41,448 nucleotides of DNA, from contig SLNJ01000049.1 of NCBI GenBank assembly GCA_007133065.1, forward strand, positions 1 to 41,448, read 5' to 3'. Shown here piece by piece: positions 25,524 to 34,618 of the stretch (the first letter of the stretch is position 1; each line of letters starts with the position of its first letter). The notes beneath the pieces were generated by a model. That model made no database searches, was not told where the DNA came from, and saw nothing but the letters and a program-made list of their open reading frames with translations. The position numbers and the translations under genes are program-made. The DNA is from Opitutales bacterium. GTDB taxonomy: Bacteria > Verrucomicrobiota > Verrucomicrobiia > Opitutales > Oceanipulchritudinaceae.

Positions 25524-26870
25524 TCAACCTTCACTCGACGCATCGTAAATCGTGAACATCAACTCGGCCGACGAAACCTTCTTTCCCGCCACGGTGCACT
25601 CCCCCATCGCCGTCGCGAGCTTGTTCCCGCGGGTCTTGGTCAATTTGACGTGAATCTCCAGCTGGTCTCCCGGAGTCACCGCGCGCCGGAACTTGACCTT
25701 GTCCGCACTCATGAAGAAGGCCACTTTCCCCTCGGAGGAAATCTTCCTCAACATCAACACCCCGGCGGCCTGGGCCATCGCCTCGACCTGCAGAACTCCG
25801 GGCATCACCGGTTGCCCAGGAAAATGACCCTGGAAGTATGGTTCATTGATTGTGACATTCTTGATCGCGCGAAGCTCCTCTTCGCTGATGAACTCCGTCA
25901 CCCGATCGATCATTACAAACGGATAGGCGTGCGGAAGAATGTCGAGGATTCGGCGCGTGTCGAGGGAGGTCTCCGTCGCTGCAACCACCTTCGCACCCGT
26001 GGTCCGCGGCCTCTCCGGGACGCGTTCATCAGGTTTCGTTCCCCGCTGCATCTGTTCGAACAGCTTTGCGGTAAGCCGGGCGTTCAGAGCGTGCCTCGAA
26101 CGCACTGCGACGATATGGGCGCGGAGCGGCCGGCCAAGCAGCAGAATATCCCCGACAATATCCAGGATCTTATGACGTACAAACTCGTCCGGGAACCGCA
26201 ACGGTTCCTTCGAGAGAATCTTGTCACCCTTGATCACGATCGCGGAGTCGAGGCTCCCCCCCTGGATTTTGCCCAGTTTGAGCAGCGGCTCGATATCCTC
26301 ATAAATCGTGAAGGTGCGTGCAGGCGCAATCTCCGAGATATAGGTTTCAGGATCGATATCGATCGAGAGGTGCTGCAGGTGGATACCCCGGTCATCCGCG
26401 GACGTGCAGGTGATTTTCAGGCCGTCGTAAGGAACCGCGATCAGGCTCTTGTTCCCTTCCGTGAGCGATATCGGCTCCCGAAGGACGTACGGCTCCCGTT
26501 CCGCCTCCTGCTCGACCGGCTCCGCCTCCTGAATGAGGTTCACAAAATGCTTGGCGCTTCCGTCCATAATGGGCGGCTCGCTGGCATCCATTTCCACCAC
26601 AACGTTGTCCACCCCGCAACCGTGCAGCGCGCTGAGGACGTGCTCCACGGTGTGAATCTTGGTGTGGCCGCTGGACAGGTCGGTGCTGCGCACCAGTTCC
26701 GCAACGAGTTCGATCGACGCCTTCACCTCCGGTTTTCCGTAGAGGTCGACCCGCCGAAACACGATGCCGTGGTTCTCCGCCGCCGGTTTCAATGTGAGTT
26801 TGACCTCCTGACCCGTGTGCAGGCTTTTACCGGAGAGGCTGGCTTCCCGCAATATGCTTCGTTGTCTCAT
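25524..26870 (-). CDS. lpxC-fabZ: bifunctional LpxC deacetylase / FabZ dehydratase fusion
   Basis: A 448-residue fusion. Residues 1-275 are LpxC, the zinc deacetylase of the committed lipid A step: [12 protein letters not shown] (H77), and HKILDIVGD (H233, D237) as zinc ligands, with H260 in VRSRHALNA as the general acid. Residues 300-448 are FabZ, the 3-hydroxyacyl-ACP dehydratase: [34 protein letters not shown] with H349 and E363 as catalytic pair. The fusion is known mainly from Bacteroidetes and also occurs in some PVC bacteria. ATG 26870 yields the LpxC N-terminus [19 protein letters not shown]. It is divergent from efp and leads into lpxA. Confidence 0.95.
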   Translation of the reverse strand: MRQRSILREASLSGKSLHTGQEVKLTLKPAAENHGIVFRRVDLYGKPEVKASIELVAELVRSTDLSSGHTKIHTVEHVLSALHGCGVDNVVVEMDASEPPIMDGSAKHFVNLIQEAEPVEQEAEREPYVLREPISLTEGNKSLIAVPYDGLKITCTSADDRGIHLQHLSIDIDPETYISEIAPARTFTIYEDIEPLLKLGKIQGGSLDSAIVIKGDKILSKEPLRFPDEFVRHKILDIVGDILLLGRPLRAHIVAVRSRHALNARLTAKLFEQMQRGTKPDERVPERPRTTGAKVVAATETSLDTRRILDILPHAYPFVMIDRVTEFISEEELRAIKNVTINEPYFQGHFPGQPVMPGVLQVEAMAQAAGVLMLRKISSEGKVAFFMSADKVKFRRAVTPGDQLEIHVKLTKTRGNKLATAMGECTVAGKKVSSAELMFTIYDASSEG

Positions 26871-27031
26871 GTTCGTGTGCCGGCAAACGCTACCCTTCCC
26901 AACCGGGATGTAAAGGCAGGAAAATCGCCGCGCAATGAGCTCCACCCCCTGAACTCTTGACAGACTGCAGGAGGCCTTGCAGCGTGAAGCCTTTCTCACT
27001 CATGTTCAACACATTTGTCCCCCTCGCATAG

Positions 27032-27589
27032 ATGGCCTCTCCCACCGACATCCGCAAAGGCAAAGTCATCCTGTTCAACGGCTCGCCCCATATCGTACTC
27101 GACGCGCAGCATCGCACGCAGGGACGCCAGGCCGGCTTCATGCAGGTGACCCTGCGCAATCTTGCCACAGGAAGCAGTACCAACACGAAATTCCGCTCCA
27201 CGGATAACGTGGAAATCATGATGACGACAACCCGGAAGATGGAATTCAGCTACGTCGACCAGGACGGCTTCCACTTTCTCAACCCGGAGACATTCGAAGA
27301 TATCGCACTCTCTGCGGATTTGATCGGAGACGACAAGGTTTTCCTGAGCGAAGGCAATCTGGTGGACATTCTCTATGTTGAAGACGATCCGGTGCAGCTC
27401 CAGCTGCCCGCGGCCGTGGAACTGGAGGTCACCGAAGCGCCGGACGCCGTCCGCGGCGACACATCCGGCACTGCCCTCAAGCCGGTCAAGACCGCCACCG
27501 GTCTCACCGTGCAGACCCCGCTCTTCGTCAAAACCGGCGATATCATCAAGGTGCGCACAGAAGACCGCACGTACCTCGGCCGGGCGTAA
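27032..27589 (+). CDS. efp: translation elongation factor P, arginine-tip variant
   Basis: EF-P relieves ribosome stalling at proline stretches. The 185-residue protein has the KOW-like N-terminal domain (DIRKGKVILFNGSPHIVLD) and two OB-fold domains ending in LTVQTPLFVKTGDIIKVRT and the terminal TYLGRA. At the tip of the first domain the family PGKG loop reads TQGRQA, so arginine (R32) replaces the usual modified lysine, as in the EF-P branch that is rhamnosylated by EarP in some proteobacteria. No earP gene is in this window, so any modification is inference. It is divergent from lpxC-fabZ, about 160 bp away. Confidence 0.95.
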   Translation: MASPTDIRKGKVILFNGSPHIVLDAQHRTQGRQAGFMQVTLRNLATGSSTNTKFRSTDNVEIMMTTTRKMEFSYVDQDGFHFLNPETFEDIALSADLIGDDKVFLSEGNLVDILYVEDDPVQLQLPAAVELEVTEAPDAVRGDTSGTALKPVKTATGLTVQTPLFVKTGDIIKVRTEDRTYLGRA

Positions 27590-27660
27590 TCGGGTCCAGG
27601 GCGACTTCTCACCAGGCGGCGCCCCCTCCTTAGGCTCCAAACCCCAAAACTCGAATATCC

Positions 27661-30006
27661 ATGACCGCTCTACCCCGTAACTCCAAATCACCGTTCCCCC
27701 AGCGCATCCAATCGCTCGGGACGACACGGGTCGCCTTGCTTCTGCTTCCCCTCTTCCTGACGGTCAGCCCGGTCATGCACGCCGCAGAATCGTACGGAGC
27801 CTTGGTCAGCACTCATGAGGAGAGCTCCTGGATCTTCGAACAAGACCTGGGATGGCTCTACCTGACCGATGCTGGAGGCGACAGCTATTGGATCTACTCG
27901 CCATCGCTCGGCTGGGCATGGCACTCCGAGCACTACGCCGACTGGTTCTTCAGCTGGGGCTTCGCCCAGCCGCAATGGACACGAAAGAGCGACCTCGCCC
28001 GCGCCGTCCGATACGAGGCCATCGCACATCCGCAGGGATTTTCTGAACCGGCAAGCGATCCGGTCGATGTGCTCGAATACAGGATTGCAGAGGGCCGACT
28101 GCACGCCACCGTCGCCTTCCCTGGCCCGGCCTCAAACAGCCGATTTTTCCTCTTTGTTGAAGAGTCCCTGGATTCATCCGACCCGGCCCTTGCGCGGGCG
28201 TGGATCTCCCGAAGCGGTCCCGCTGGCTCCGACACGGAGTCGGTCGAGCACCGGCTGACCTTCGACCTGGCGCCCATGGAGGCGGATTGGGAGCGATCCC
28301 CGCTGCACCGTTTCACGCTGCAGTTGAGCCACGACATCGCCGTGCGGGAGGTTGCCGTGCACTCCGCGACACACGACACCGCGAAGATTTCGGCGACCAC
28401 AACGGGGCCCGGCGCCATTCAGGTCGAATACGGCCTCGCCGAGGACGAACTCATGCACGTGACCGAGTCGATCGACGAAGCGGATACGCAGCACATGGTC
28501 AGCCTGTACAACCTGCAGGAGGATACAACCTACTATTTCAGGGCGCGGGTCACGGACGCCTTGGGCAATACCTCCGTCGGCGATGTGACGAGCTTTCAGA
28601 CGGCGTCATTACGAACGGCGTCCGAAGTAACCCAATACGGGATCACATGGCATTTCGACGGGGAGTATACCGTCGGGCAGTTTGTCAACGGAGACTGGTG
28701 GGTGGTCGGCCCGGTGAACGTGCTCAACACCACACCCGCTCCGAGCACGGCGCACCCCGACGAAGACATGCGGATCTCAGGTAACCCGTGGGGCGACACC
28801 GCACTCCAGATCAACGACGATATGCGCAACGGCTCAATGGTTGTGATGGCAGCCAAGGGCCGGCAGGGATATGACTCCCGCAATCAGAGCTACCTCTCAA
28901 GCGACTCCATTTCCTTTCCCTACCGGCTCGCCGCCAATCGCTCTCTGATCTCCTCGATCAGCCGCATCAAAATCGGCACCGGCGGGAACCAGAACGTGAT
29001 GCGAACCGCAGCGGTGCTCACCAGCCTCGAGGAAGTCCCTCCGGGCGATGCGATGCGCCCGTCCTACGCCGGCGGCGACAAGCGCATGTACCTCATGCGC
29101 GACCTGCGTTGGGACCGCCTCTTCCGACTCGACCCGCCCCACCCGCCCCACTCGTGGTCGGATTACGAACGCCGGTTCCAGCGCGTCTGGATCGATCACC
29201 TCAACGGGTCGTGGCACGGCCAGTGGCTGCTCCCGATCGAAAACCAGCCCGATTACGGCTACGACTTCGTCCGGAATGTCGGACGAGCCTCACTCATGCT
29301 CCATCTCAACGTGCCACGGGAGCGAAAGGAACCGCTCCTGATCGGGCTTCTCCAGTATGGCATCGACCTGCGCGGCATCGTGTCGGTCGGCGGTCGTTGG
29401 AACGTCGGCGGCGGCCACACGAGCGGGAGGAAGTGGCCGATCCTCTTTGCAGGGTTGATGTTCGACGATGAACACTTCTTCGACATGCCCGCGTCAGCCA
29501 TCTTTCACGAGGACACCCAGACCTACTGGGGCGAAGGTTTCTACGGCAACCGGGCGCTCTGGCAGATGGTCACGCACCACGGCAGCCGTCTCCCCTACCA
29601 GCACCTGCACCCGATGGAATGGGCCGATCACGACAACGGGTGGGCCTTGACTTCCGAGAGCTACCGCACCTGCTGCAACGCCAACGGATGGGGAGGCCAG
29701 ACGCTCGCCGCCCTCCTGATGGAAGCCAAATCGCTCTGGGACCACGACGCCTACTTCGAGAATGTCCAGGACTGGATGCGGGAGGAGGATATCTACACCG
29801 GGCAACGGGGCGGGCGACGCGGTCGGCCTCGGCCGGATCAGGAGGGGAGCGCCTCCTCACCTTTCGTCACGGAAATGTGGCGCGCCTATCGCCCCTACGC
29901 CACGTCACAACCCCACGGCGACACGCACCGCAAGTGGCGCGCCCGCGGCGGTCATTGGATGCCGAATTTCATGCCTCCCGCGCCCGAGGGCATGGAGCCG
30001 TGGTAA
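27661..30006 (+). CDS. large secreted protein with W-rich N-terminal repeats and a fibronectin-III-like domain
   Basis: A 781-residue exported protein. After the signal peptide (VALLLLPLFLTVSPVMHA, about residues 25-41) come tryptophan-rich repeats (GWLYLTDAGGDSYWIYS, SLGWAWHSEHYADWFFSWG) like the short surface modules common in Verrucomicrobiota. A fibronectin-III-like domain covers about residues 225-320 (VEYGLAEDELMHV, then TTYYFRARVTDALGN and SFQT). The C-terminal ~440 residues hold WNVGGGHTSGRKWPILFAGL and ESYRTCCNANGWGGQTLAALL, which looks like an alpha/alpha-barrel polysaccharide-active domain, but I cannot name the family. It stands between efp and leuS without an obvious functional link. 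The proline-rich C-terminus (MPNFMPPAPEGMEPW) shows no anchor. Substrate unknown. Confidence 0.8.
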   Translation: MTALPRNSKSPFPQRIQSLGTTRVALLLLPLFLTVSPVMHAAESYGALVSTHEESSWIFEQDLGWLYLTDAGGDSYWIYSPSLGWAWHSEHYADWFFSWGFAQPQWTRKSDLARAVRYEAIAHPQGFSEPASDPVDVLEYRIAEGRLHATVAFPGPASNSRFFLFVEESLDSSDPALARAWISRSGPAGSDTESVEHRLTFDLAPMEADWERSPLHRFTLQLSHDIAVREVAVHSATHDTAKISATTTGPGAIQVEYGLAEDELMHVTESIDEADTQHMVSLYNLQEDTTYYFRARVTDALGNTSVGDVTSFQTASLRTASEVTQYGITWHFDGEYTVGQFVNGDWWVVGPVNVLNTTPAPSTAHPDEDMRISGNPWGDTALQINDDMRNGSMVVMAAKGRQGYDSRNQSYLSSDSISFPYRLAANRSLISSISRIKIGTGGNQNVMRTAAVLTSLEEVPPGDAMRPSYAGGDKRMYLMRDLRWDRLFRLDPPHPPHSWSDYERRFQRVWIDHLNGSWHGQWLLPIENQPDYGYDFVRNVGRASLMLHLNVPRERKEPLLIGLLQYGIDLRGIVSVGGRWNVGGGHTSGRKWPILFAGLMFDDEHFFDMPASAIFHEDTQTYWGEGFYGNRALWQMVTHHGSRLPYQHLHPMEWADHDNGWALTSESYRTCCNANGWGGQTLAALLMEAKSLWDHDAYFENVQDWMREEDIYTGQRGGRRGRPRPDQEGSASSPFVTEMWRAYRPYATSQPHGDTHRKWRARGGHWMPNFMPPAPEGMEPW

Positions 30007-30229
30007 GCTGCGCGCGAAGGACGGAATTGTCTGCTTCAGAGTGGCAAGGATGCTGCCCCTCCAGGACCGCACACGGCTCTGTCATCTGAGGGGTCTGCTC
30101 CCGGCCTGTTCCCAGGTTGTTTCGTCCTAGGAGAGGTCGACCCCTCGGGGCGGCAATCGACCGGGTGACACCGCCGCCATCCTGAGTTGACGCACCGGGA
30201 TGCACCCGCCACGCTCTCTGGTTTTCACA

Positions 30230-32836
30230 ATGGCAACAAACGCAACGGACTACGATCCCGCACAAATTGAAGCGGCTTGGCAGCGCTACTGGGAGGAGAA
30301 CAAAACCTTTCGCGCAATCGATCCCCAAACCGACGCCACCGCGGCTCGACGCGATGACGATCGGTCGAAGTACTATGTGCTCGATATGTTTCCATACCCT
30401 TCGGGGACCGGGCTGCATATCGGCCACCCGGAAGGATACACGGCAAGCGACATCGTCGCCCGCTACCGGCGCGCACGCGGATACAATGTGCTTCACCCGA
30501 TGGGTTGGGACGCCTTCGGACTGCCCGCCGAACAATACGCCGTCAAAACCGGAACCCATCCGCGCGAAACAACCGCGCGAAATATCGAGAATTTCCGCTC
30601 CCAGATCAAACGCTTCGGCTTCTCCATCGACTGGGACAGGGAGATCAACACCACCGATCCGGATTATTTTCGGTGGACCCAATGGATCTTCCTCCAACTC
30701 TTTCGCCACGGCCTGGCCTACGTCGACGACCGGCCCGTCTGGTTCTGTCCCGCGCTCGGCACCGTCCTGGCCAACGAGGAAGTAATCGACGGAAAATCGG
30801 AGGTCGGCGGACACCCCGTCGAACGCCGGGCTCTGCGCCAATGGGTGCTTCGCATCACTCGCTACGCCGATCGACTGCTCGCAGGATTGAAGAACGTCGA
30901 CTGGCCGGAATCCACGAAAACCCAGCAGATCAACTGGATCGGCCGCAGCGAGGGGGCCTCCATTGTGTTTGCTCTCGCGGACCGGGACGAGGCGTTGGAC
31001 GTCTATACCACCCGGCCCGATACCCTGTTCGGCGCCACGTACATGGTTCTCGCTCCCGAGCACCCGCTGGTGCCGCACCTCACGAAACCCGAATATCGGG
31101 ATGCGGTTGAGGGGTACGTGCGGGAAGCCGCGGGCAAGAGCGATCTCGATCGGACCGACCTCGCCAAGGAGAAATCCGGCGTCTTCAGCGGCAGCTACGC
31201 GATCAATCCGGCCACGAACGAGAAAATCCCCGTCTGGATCGCCGACTACGTGCTGATGAGCTACGGTTCCGGAGCAATCATGGCCGTGCCCGCGCACGAC
31301 GAGCGGGATTATGAGTTCGCGATCGAGTTCGGTCTGACCGTGCGTCGGGTCATCCATAAAGAAGACTCCAACGGCGCGGACCATCCGCTCCCGTACACCG
31401 GCGAGGGAACCATGATCCACTCCGGCGCCTACGACGGGATCGCCTCGCAGGAGGGAAGAAAGCGGATCATCGCCGACCTGGAAAAACGGGGCATCGGACG
31501 CGCCTCCGTCAATTTTCGGCTGCGGGACTGGCTCTTCTCCCGCCAGCGCTACTGGGGTGAACCATTCCCGATCGTGTGGGTCGCCGACACGGATTACGAG
31601 CGCATCGGCGGCAACGTGGCGACCGGGCTGCCCAAGGATCCGGTCTGTGCGGAATTTAACGGTGAGAAGCGGTACGCCGTACCGATCCCAACCTCCCGCC
31701 TGCCCGTTGAACTGCCGGAACTCGACCGCTTTCAGCCGTCGGAGTCCGGCGAAAGCCCGCTCGCCAACTCCCGGGACTGGCTCCACGTCTGGCTCCATTC
31801 CGAGTCCGGCGAGACGCGTCCGCGCATGGATGAGAACCGGCCGGGAGACGCCTGGATTGCCGGGGTCCGGGAGACCAACACCATGCCGCAGTGGGCCGGA
31901 TCGTGCTGGTATTATCTCCGCTATTGCGACCCGCACAACAACCGGGAAGTGATCGGCTCCGACCGCGAGAGATACTGGGGCGTACCCGACCTCTATATCG
32001 GCGGAGCGGAGCATGCGGTGCTGCACCTGCTGTACGCACGCTTCTGGCACCTGTTTCTCCACGACATCGGAGTGGTATCCACCGAAGAGCCGTTCACCCG
32101 CCTTTTTCACCAGGGCATCATCCTCGGCGAGGATGGCGAAAAGATGTCGAAGAGCCGCGGCAATGTCGTGAACCCGGATGCGATCATCGAAGAGTACGGA
32201 GCCGACGCATTGCGAATGTACCTGATGTTCCTGGGGCCGCTGGAGGACGCCAAGCCATGGAACCCCAAAGGAATCGACGGACCGTTTCGCTTCCTCCGGC
32301 GAACATGGCGGGCACTCATCGACAAGGATGGAAAACCATCTACGAAAATCGAAACCGATTCCGGGGACGACCCCGAACTGCAGCGATCGCTTCACGAGAC
32401 GATCAAGAAGGTGGGCGAGGACATCGACCGCCTGCGGTTTAACACCGCGATCTCGCAGATGATGATTTTGCTCAACCAGCTGCAGAAAACCGATCGGATT
32501 TCACTCGAATCCGCCAAAACATTCGTGCAACTCCTGGCCCCCTTTGCACCGCATATCGCGGAGGAACTCTGGGAACGCCTCGGAGGGGAGCCGTCGGTCA
32601 GCGATGCTCCCTGGCCGGAATTCGACAAGAACCTGCTCGAAGTTCGGGAGGTGACAATCGGGGTCCTCGTCAACGGCCGCCCGCGCGGCGAACTGCGCAC
32701 CACCCCCGACGCCCCGGAAAGCGAAGTCCTGGAAGCCGCCAGGAAAAGCGAGCGCGTCGCCGCCCACCTCGCGGACAAAACCGTACGCAAGGTCGTCTAC
32801 GTGCCTGGAAAGATCCTGAACCTCGTGGTCTCCTGA
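30230..32836 (+). CDS. leuS: leucyl-tRNA synthetase
   Basis: LeuS charges tRNA-Leu with leucine. The 868-residue class Ia synthetase has the HIGH motif at residues 63-66 (PYPSGTGLHIGHPEGY), the editing CP1 domain (about 230-430, including VYTTRPDTLFGATYMVLAPE and the YGSGAIMAVPAHDERD block), the RDWLFSRQRYWGEPFPI segment, and KMSKS at 638-642 (DGEKMSKSRGNVVNPD), followed by the anticodon-binding helical domain. ATG 30230 (MATNATDYDPAQIEAAWQ) fits the family start better than the upstream codons. The 223-bp leader is GC-rich; I see no convincing regulatory RNA in it. lpxI follows 22 bp downstream. Confidence 0.97.
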   Translation: MATNATDYDPAQIEAAWQRYWEENKTFRAIDPQTDATAARRDDDRSKYYVLDMFPYPSGTGLHIGHPEGYTASDIVARYRRARGYNVLHPMGWDAFGLPAEQYAVKTGTHPRETTARNIENFRSQIKRFGFSIDWDREINTTDPDYFRWTQWIFLQLFRHGLAYVDDRPVWFCPALGTVLANEEVIDGKSEVGGHPVERRALRQWVLRITRYADRLLAGLKNVDWPESTKTQQINWIGRSEGASIVFALADRDEALDVYTTRPDTLFGATYMVLAPEHPLVPHLTKPEYRDAVEGYVREAAGKSDLDRTDLAKEKSGVFSGSYAINPATNEKIPVWIADYVLMSYGSGAIMAVPAHDERDYEFAIEFGLTVRRVIHKEDSNGADHPLPYTGEGTMIHSGAYDGIASQEGRKRIIADLEKRGIGRASVNFRLRDWLFSRQRYWGEPFPIVWVADTDYERIGGNVATGLPKDPVCAEFNGEKRYAVPIPTSRLPVELPELDRFQPSESGESPLANSRDWLHVWLHSESGETRPRMDENRPGDAWIAGVRETNTMPQWAGSCWYYLRYCDPHNNREVIGSDRERYWGVPDLYIGGAEHAVLHLLYARFWHLFLHDIGVVSTEEPFTRLFHQGIILGEDGEKMSKSRGNVVNPDAIIEEYGADALRMYLMFLGPLEDAKPWNPKGIDGPFRFLRRTWRALIDKDGKPSTKIETDSGDDPELQRSLHETIKKVGEDIDRLRFNTAISQMMILLNQLQKTDRISLESAKTFVQLLAPFAPHIAEELWERLGGEPSVSDAPWPEFDKNLLEVREVTIGVLVNGRPRGELRTTPDAPESEVLEAARKSERVAAHLADKTVRKVVYVPGKILNLVVS

Positions 32837-32858
32837 TCCGATCGAACCGAAAAGGGCG

Positions 32859-33707
32859 TTGATTCAATCCCGAACATTCCTGCCCGAATCCTTCGATCCC
32901 GCACGGCCGGTTGCCGTGATCGCGGGTCGCGGACTCTACCCGGAGCTCAGTGTACAGGCGCTCCGGCAGCGCGGCATTCCCACACGGCTGATCGCATTCG
33001 AAGGAGAAACCGAATCCCGGCTCGTCTCATCCCTCCCCGAACGGGAGTGCGCCGTGATCAAGGTCGGACAACTGGGCAGGATGCTGAAGGGCCTGCAGCG
33101 CCTGGGAGCCGGCTACGCTCTGATGGCGGGCCAGATATCGCCCGGCCGCCTGTTTCGGGAGCTTCATCCAGACCTCAAAGCGCTCCGCATCCTCCGCGGT
33201 CTGCGCGAACGCAACGCCGCGACCATATTCGGAGCAATCTGCCGGGAGATCGAACGGGTCGGCGTGTCGGTGCTCGACGCCCGGGCGTTTCTCGAAGACC
33301 AGCTCGCGACAAACGGCTGCATGACCGGCGGACGGCTCCGCGTCGATTCCGCGTACATCGATCACGGCATACGGATCGCCAGAGAAATTGCCGCCCTCGA
33401 CATCGGCCAGGGCGTCGTCGTCCGCAAGGGCACCGTCCTCGCCGTCGAAGCTTTCGAGGGCACCGACGATATGCTGCGCCGCGCGAACAAGCACCGCACG
33501 GACCAGCTCATATTCGTAAAAACAGCCAAAGCCGATCAGGATTTCCGCTATGACGTGCCCGTTTTCGGCATGCGCACGCTCGAGATCATGCATGAGAGAG
33601 GGATCGCCCTCGCCTGCCTCGAGTCCGAACGCACCCTCATCCTCGAGAAGGGGAAAGTGCTCACCCAGGCGCGAAATTGGAAGATTCAGATCTGCGGATA
33701 CTCGTAA
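32859..33707 (+). CDS. lpxI: UDP-2,3-diacylglucosamine pyrophosphatase LpxI
   Basis: LpxI hydrolyses UDP-2,3-diacylglucosamine to lipid X and UMP in lineages lacking LpxH. The 282-residue DUF1009 protein has the N-terminal block PVAVIAGRGLYPELSVQALR, the central KLG-like stretch VIKVGQLGRMLKGLQRLGA with ALMAGQISPGRLF, and the C-terminal catalytic domain with GQGVVVRKGTVLAVEAFEGTD followed by a KHRTDQLIFVKTAKADQDFRYDVP-type block ending in GMRTLEIM. The start is a TTG at 32859 with AAAGGG just before it; no later ATG preserves the N-terminal domain. It follows leuS closely and its 3' end overlaps the convergent dehydrogenase gene by 47 nt. It complements lpxA and lpxC in this window. Confidence 0.92.
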   Translation: MIQSRTFLPESFDPARPVAVIAGRGLYPELSVQALRQRGIPTRLIAFEGETESRLVSSLPERECAVIKVGQLGRMLKGLQRLGAGYALMAGQISPGRLFRELHPDLKALRILRGLRERNAATIFGAICREIERVGVSVLDARAFLEDQLATNGCMTGGRLRVDSAYIDHGIRIAREIAALDIGQGVVVRKGTVLAVEAFEGTDDMLRRANKHRTDQLIFVKTAKADQDFRYDVPVFGMRTLEIMHERGIALACLESERTLILEKGKVLTQARNWKIQICGYS

Positions 33708-34617
33708 AGGTTTCCTTGAGCGCCCGTGCGCTCGCCTGCAGCCCCTGGATCTCCTTCGGCCACAGGTCGACCTCAACGTGATCCAGAACGCCCGCGCGTC
33801 CCACCACCGTAGGTACGGAGATCGAGATATCCCGGATCCCGTACGCCTTCCCGGTCTGGACACTGGACACGGGAAGCAGCGATTGCTGATCGTGCACCAC
33901 CGCGCGAACCACCTCCGCGATGGTCGCGCCCACGGCCCAACCGGCGCCGCCCTTCCGCCGAATCACTTCCGCGCCACTCCCCTGGGTCCGTTCAAAAAGC
34001 TTCTTCTGCAGTGCCGGATTGACCCCCTTCAACCCCTCGAGAGGCAGTCCCCCGACACACGCGCTCGACCAGATCGGCACCATCGAATCACCGTGCTCGC
34101 CAAGGATCAGTGCTTTCACCTGCGTCGGGGCGAGGCCGAGTTCATCCGCAATCAACGACCGGAACCGCGCCGTGTCCAACATCGTTCCAAGGCCGTACAC
34201 CTGTTCCTTTGGCACCTGCAGTGCCTGCGCCGCGAGGTGGGTCAGGATATCGACCGGGTTGGATACGATGAAAAACTGCGCTGCCGCCGAATACCCAGCC
34301 TCTTCGATGCTGTTGAGAATCTGACGAAACAGGCCGACATTGCGGTTGATGAGATCGAGTCGGGACTCGTCCGGTTTACGCCGGAGACCTGCTGTGATCA
34401 CAAAAATATCGGAATCCCGCGCACGCGTGTAATCGCCCGAGTAGATGCGCTGATCCGCCAACACCGATGCCCCGTGTAACAGGTCGAGCGCCTCGCCCTC
34501 CGCCATCTCCGTGTTTGCATCGAGGATCTGGATCTCGGATACGACACCCTGGCACTGCAGAGCGAACGCCGCGTTCGAGCCGACCCGGCCGCCGCCTCCA
34601 ATAATCGTCACCTTCAT
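33661..34617 (-). CDS. lactate/malate dehydrogenase of the microcompartment operon
   Basis: A 318-residue NAD-dependent 2-hydroxyacid dehydrogenase of the LDH/MDH superfamily. The Rossmann loop is IIGGGGRVGSNAAF (residues 5-18) with D33 after the second strand, indicating NAD. Catalytic residues are H175 (GEHGDSMVP), D148 and R151 (MLDTARFR) and R86. The residue that separates malate from lactate enzymes is R80 (AGLRRKPDESR), the malate-like choice; lactate enzymes usually have glutamine there. In PVM compartment operons this gene is often called lactate dehydrogenase and is thought to recycle NADH. The start ATG lies one base after the aldolase stop (TGAAATG), so the two are coupled. It is the last gene of the operon. 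Confidence 0.9.
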   Translation of the reverse strand: MKVTIIGGGGRVGSNAAFALQCQGVVSEIQILDANTEMAEGEALDLLHGASVLADQRIYSGDYTRARDSDIFVITAGLRRKPDESRLDLINRNVGLFRQILNSIEEAGYSAAAQFFIVSNPVDILTHLAAQALQVPKEQVYGLGTMLDTARFRSLIADELGLAPTQVKALILGEHGDSMVPIWSSACVGGLPLEGLKGVNPALQKKLFERTQGSGAEVIRRKGGAGWAVGATIAEVVRAVVHDQQSLLPVSSVQTGKAYGIRDISISVPTVVGRAGVLDHVEVDLWPKEIQGLQASARALKETFTSIRRSESSNFAPG

Positions 34618-34618
34618 T

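Noticed and set aside
30163-30175. T-box-like string GGGTGACACCGCC upstream of leuS
   Set aside because: It differs from the T-box consensus GGGTGGNACCGCG at key positions. No antiterminator/terminator pair or T-run follows, and T-boxes are not expected in this lineage. In GC-rich DNA it is probably chance.
29969-32395. Long open frame on the minus strand antisense to leuS
   Set aside because: The opposite strand encodes an unmistakable leucyl-tRNA synthetase with HIGH and KMSKS motifs. The antisense frame has no recognisable domains.
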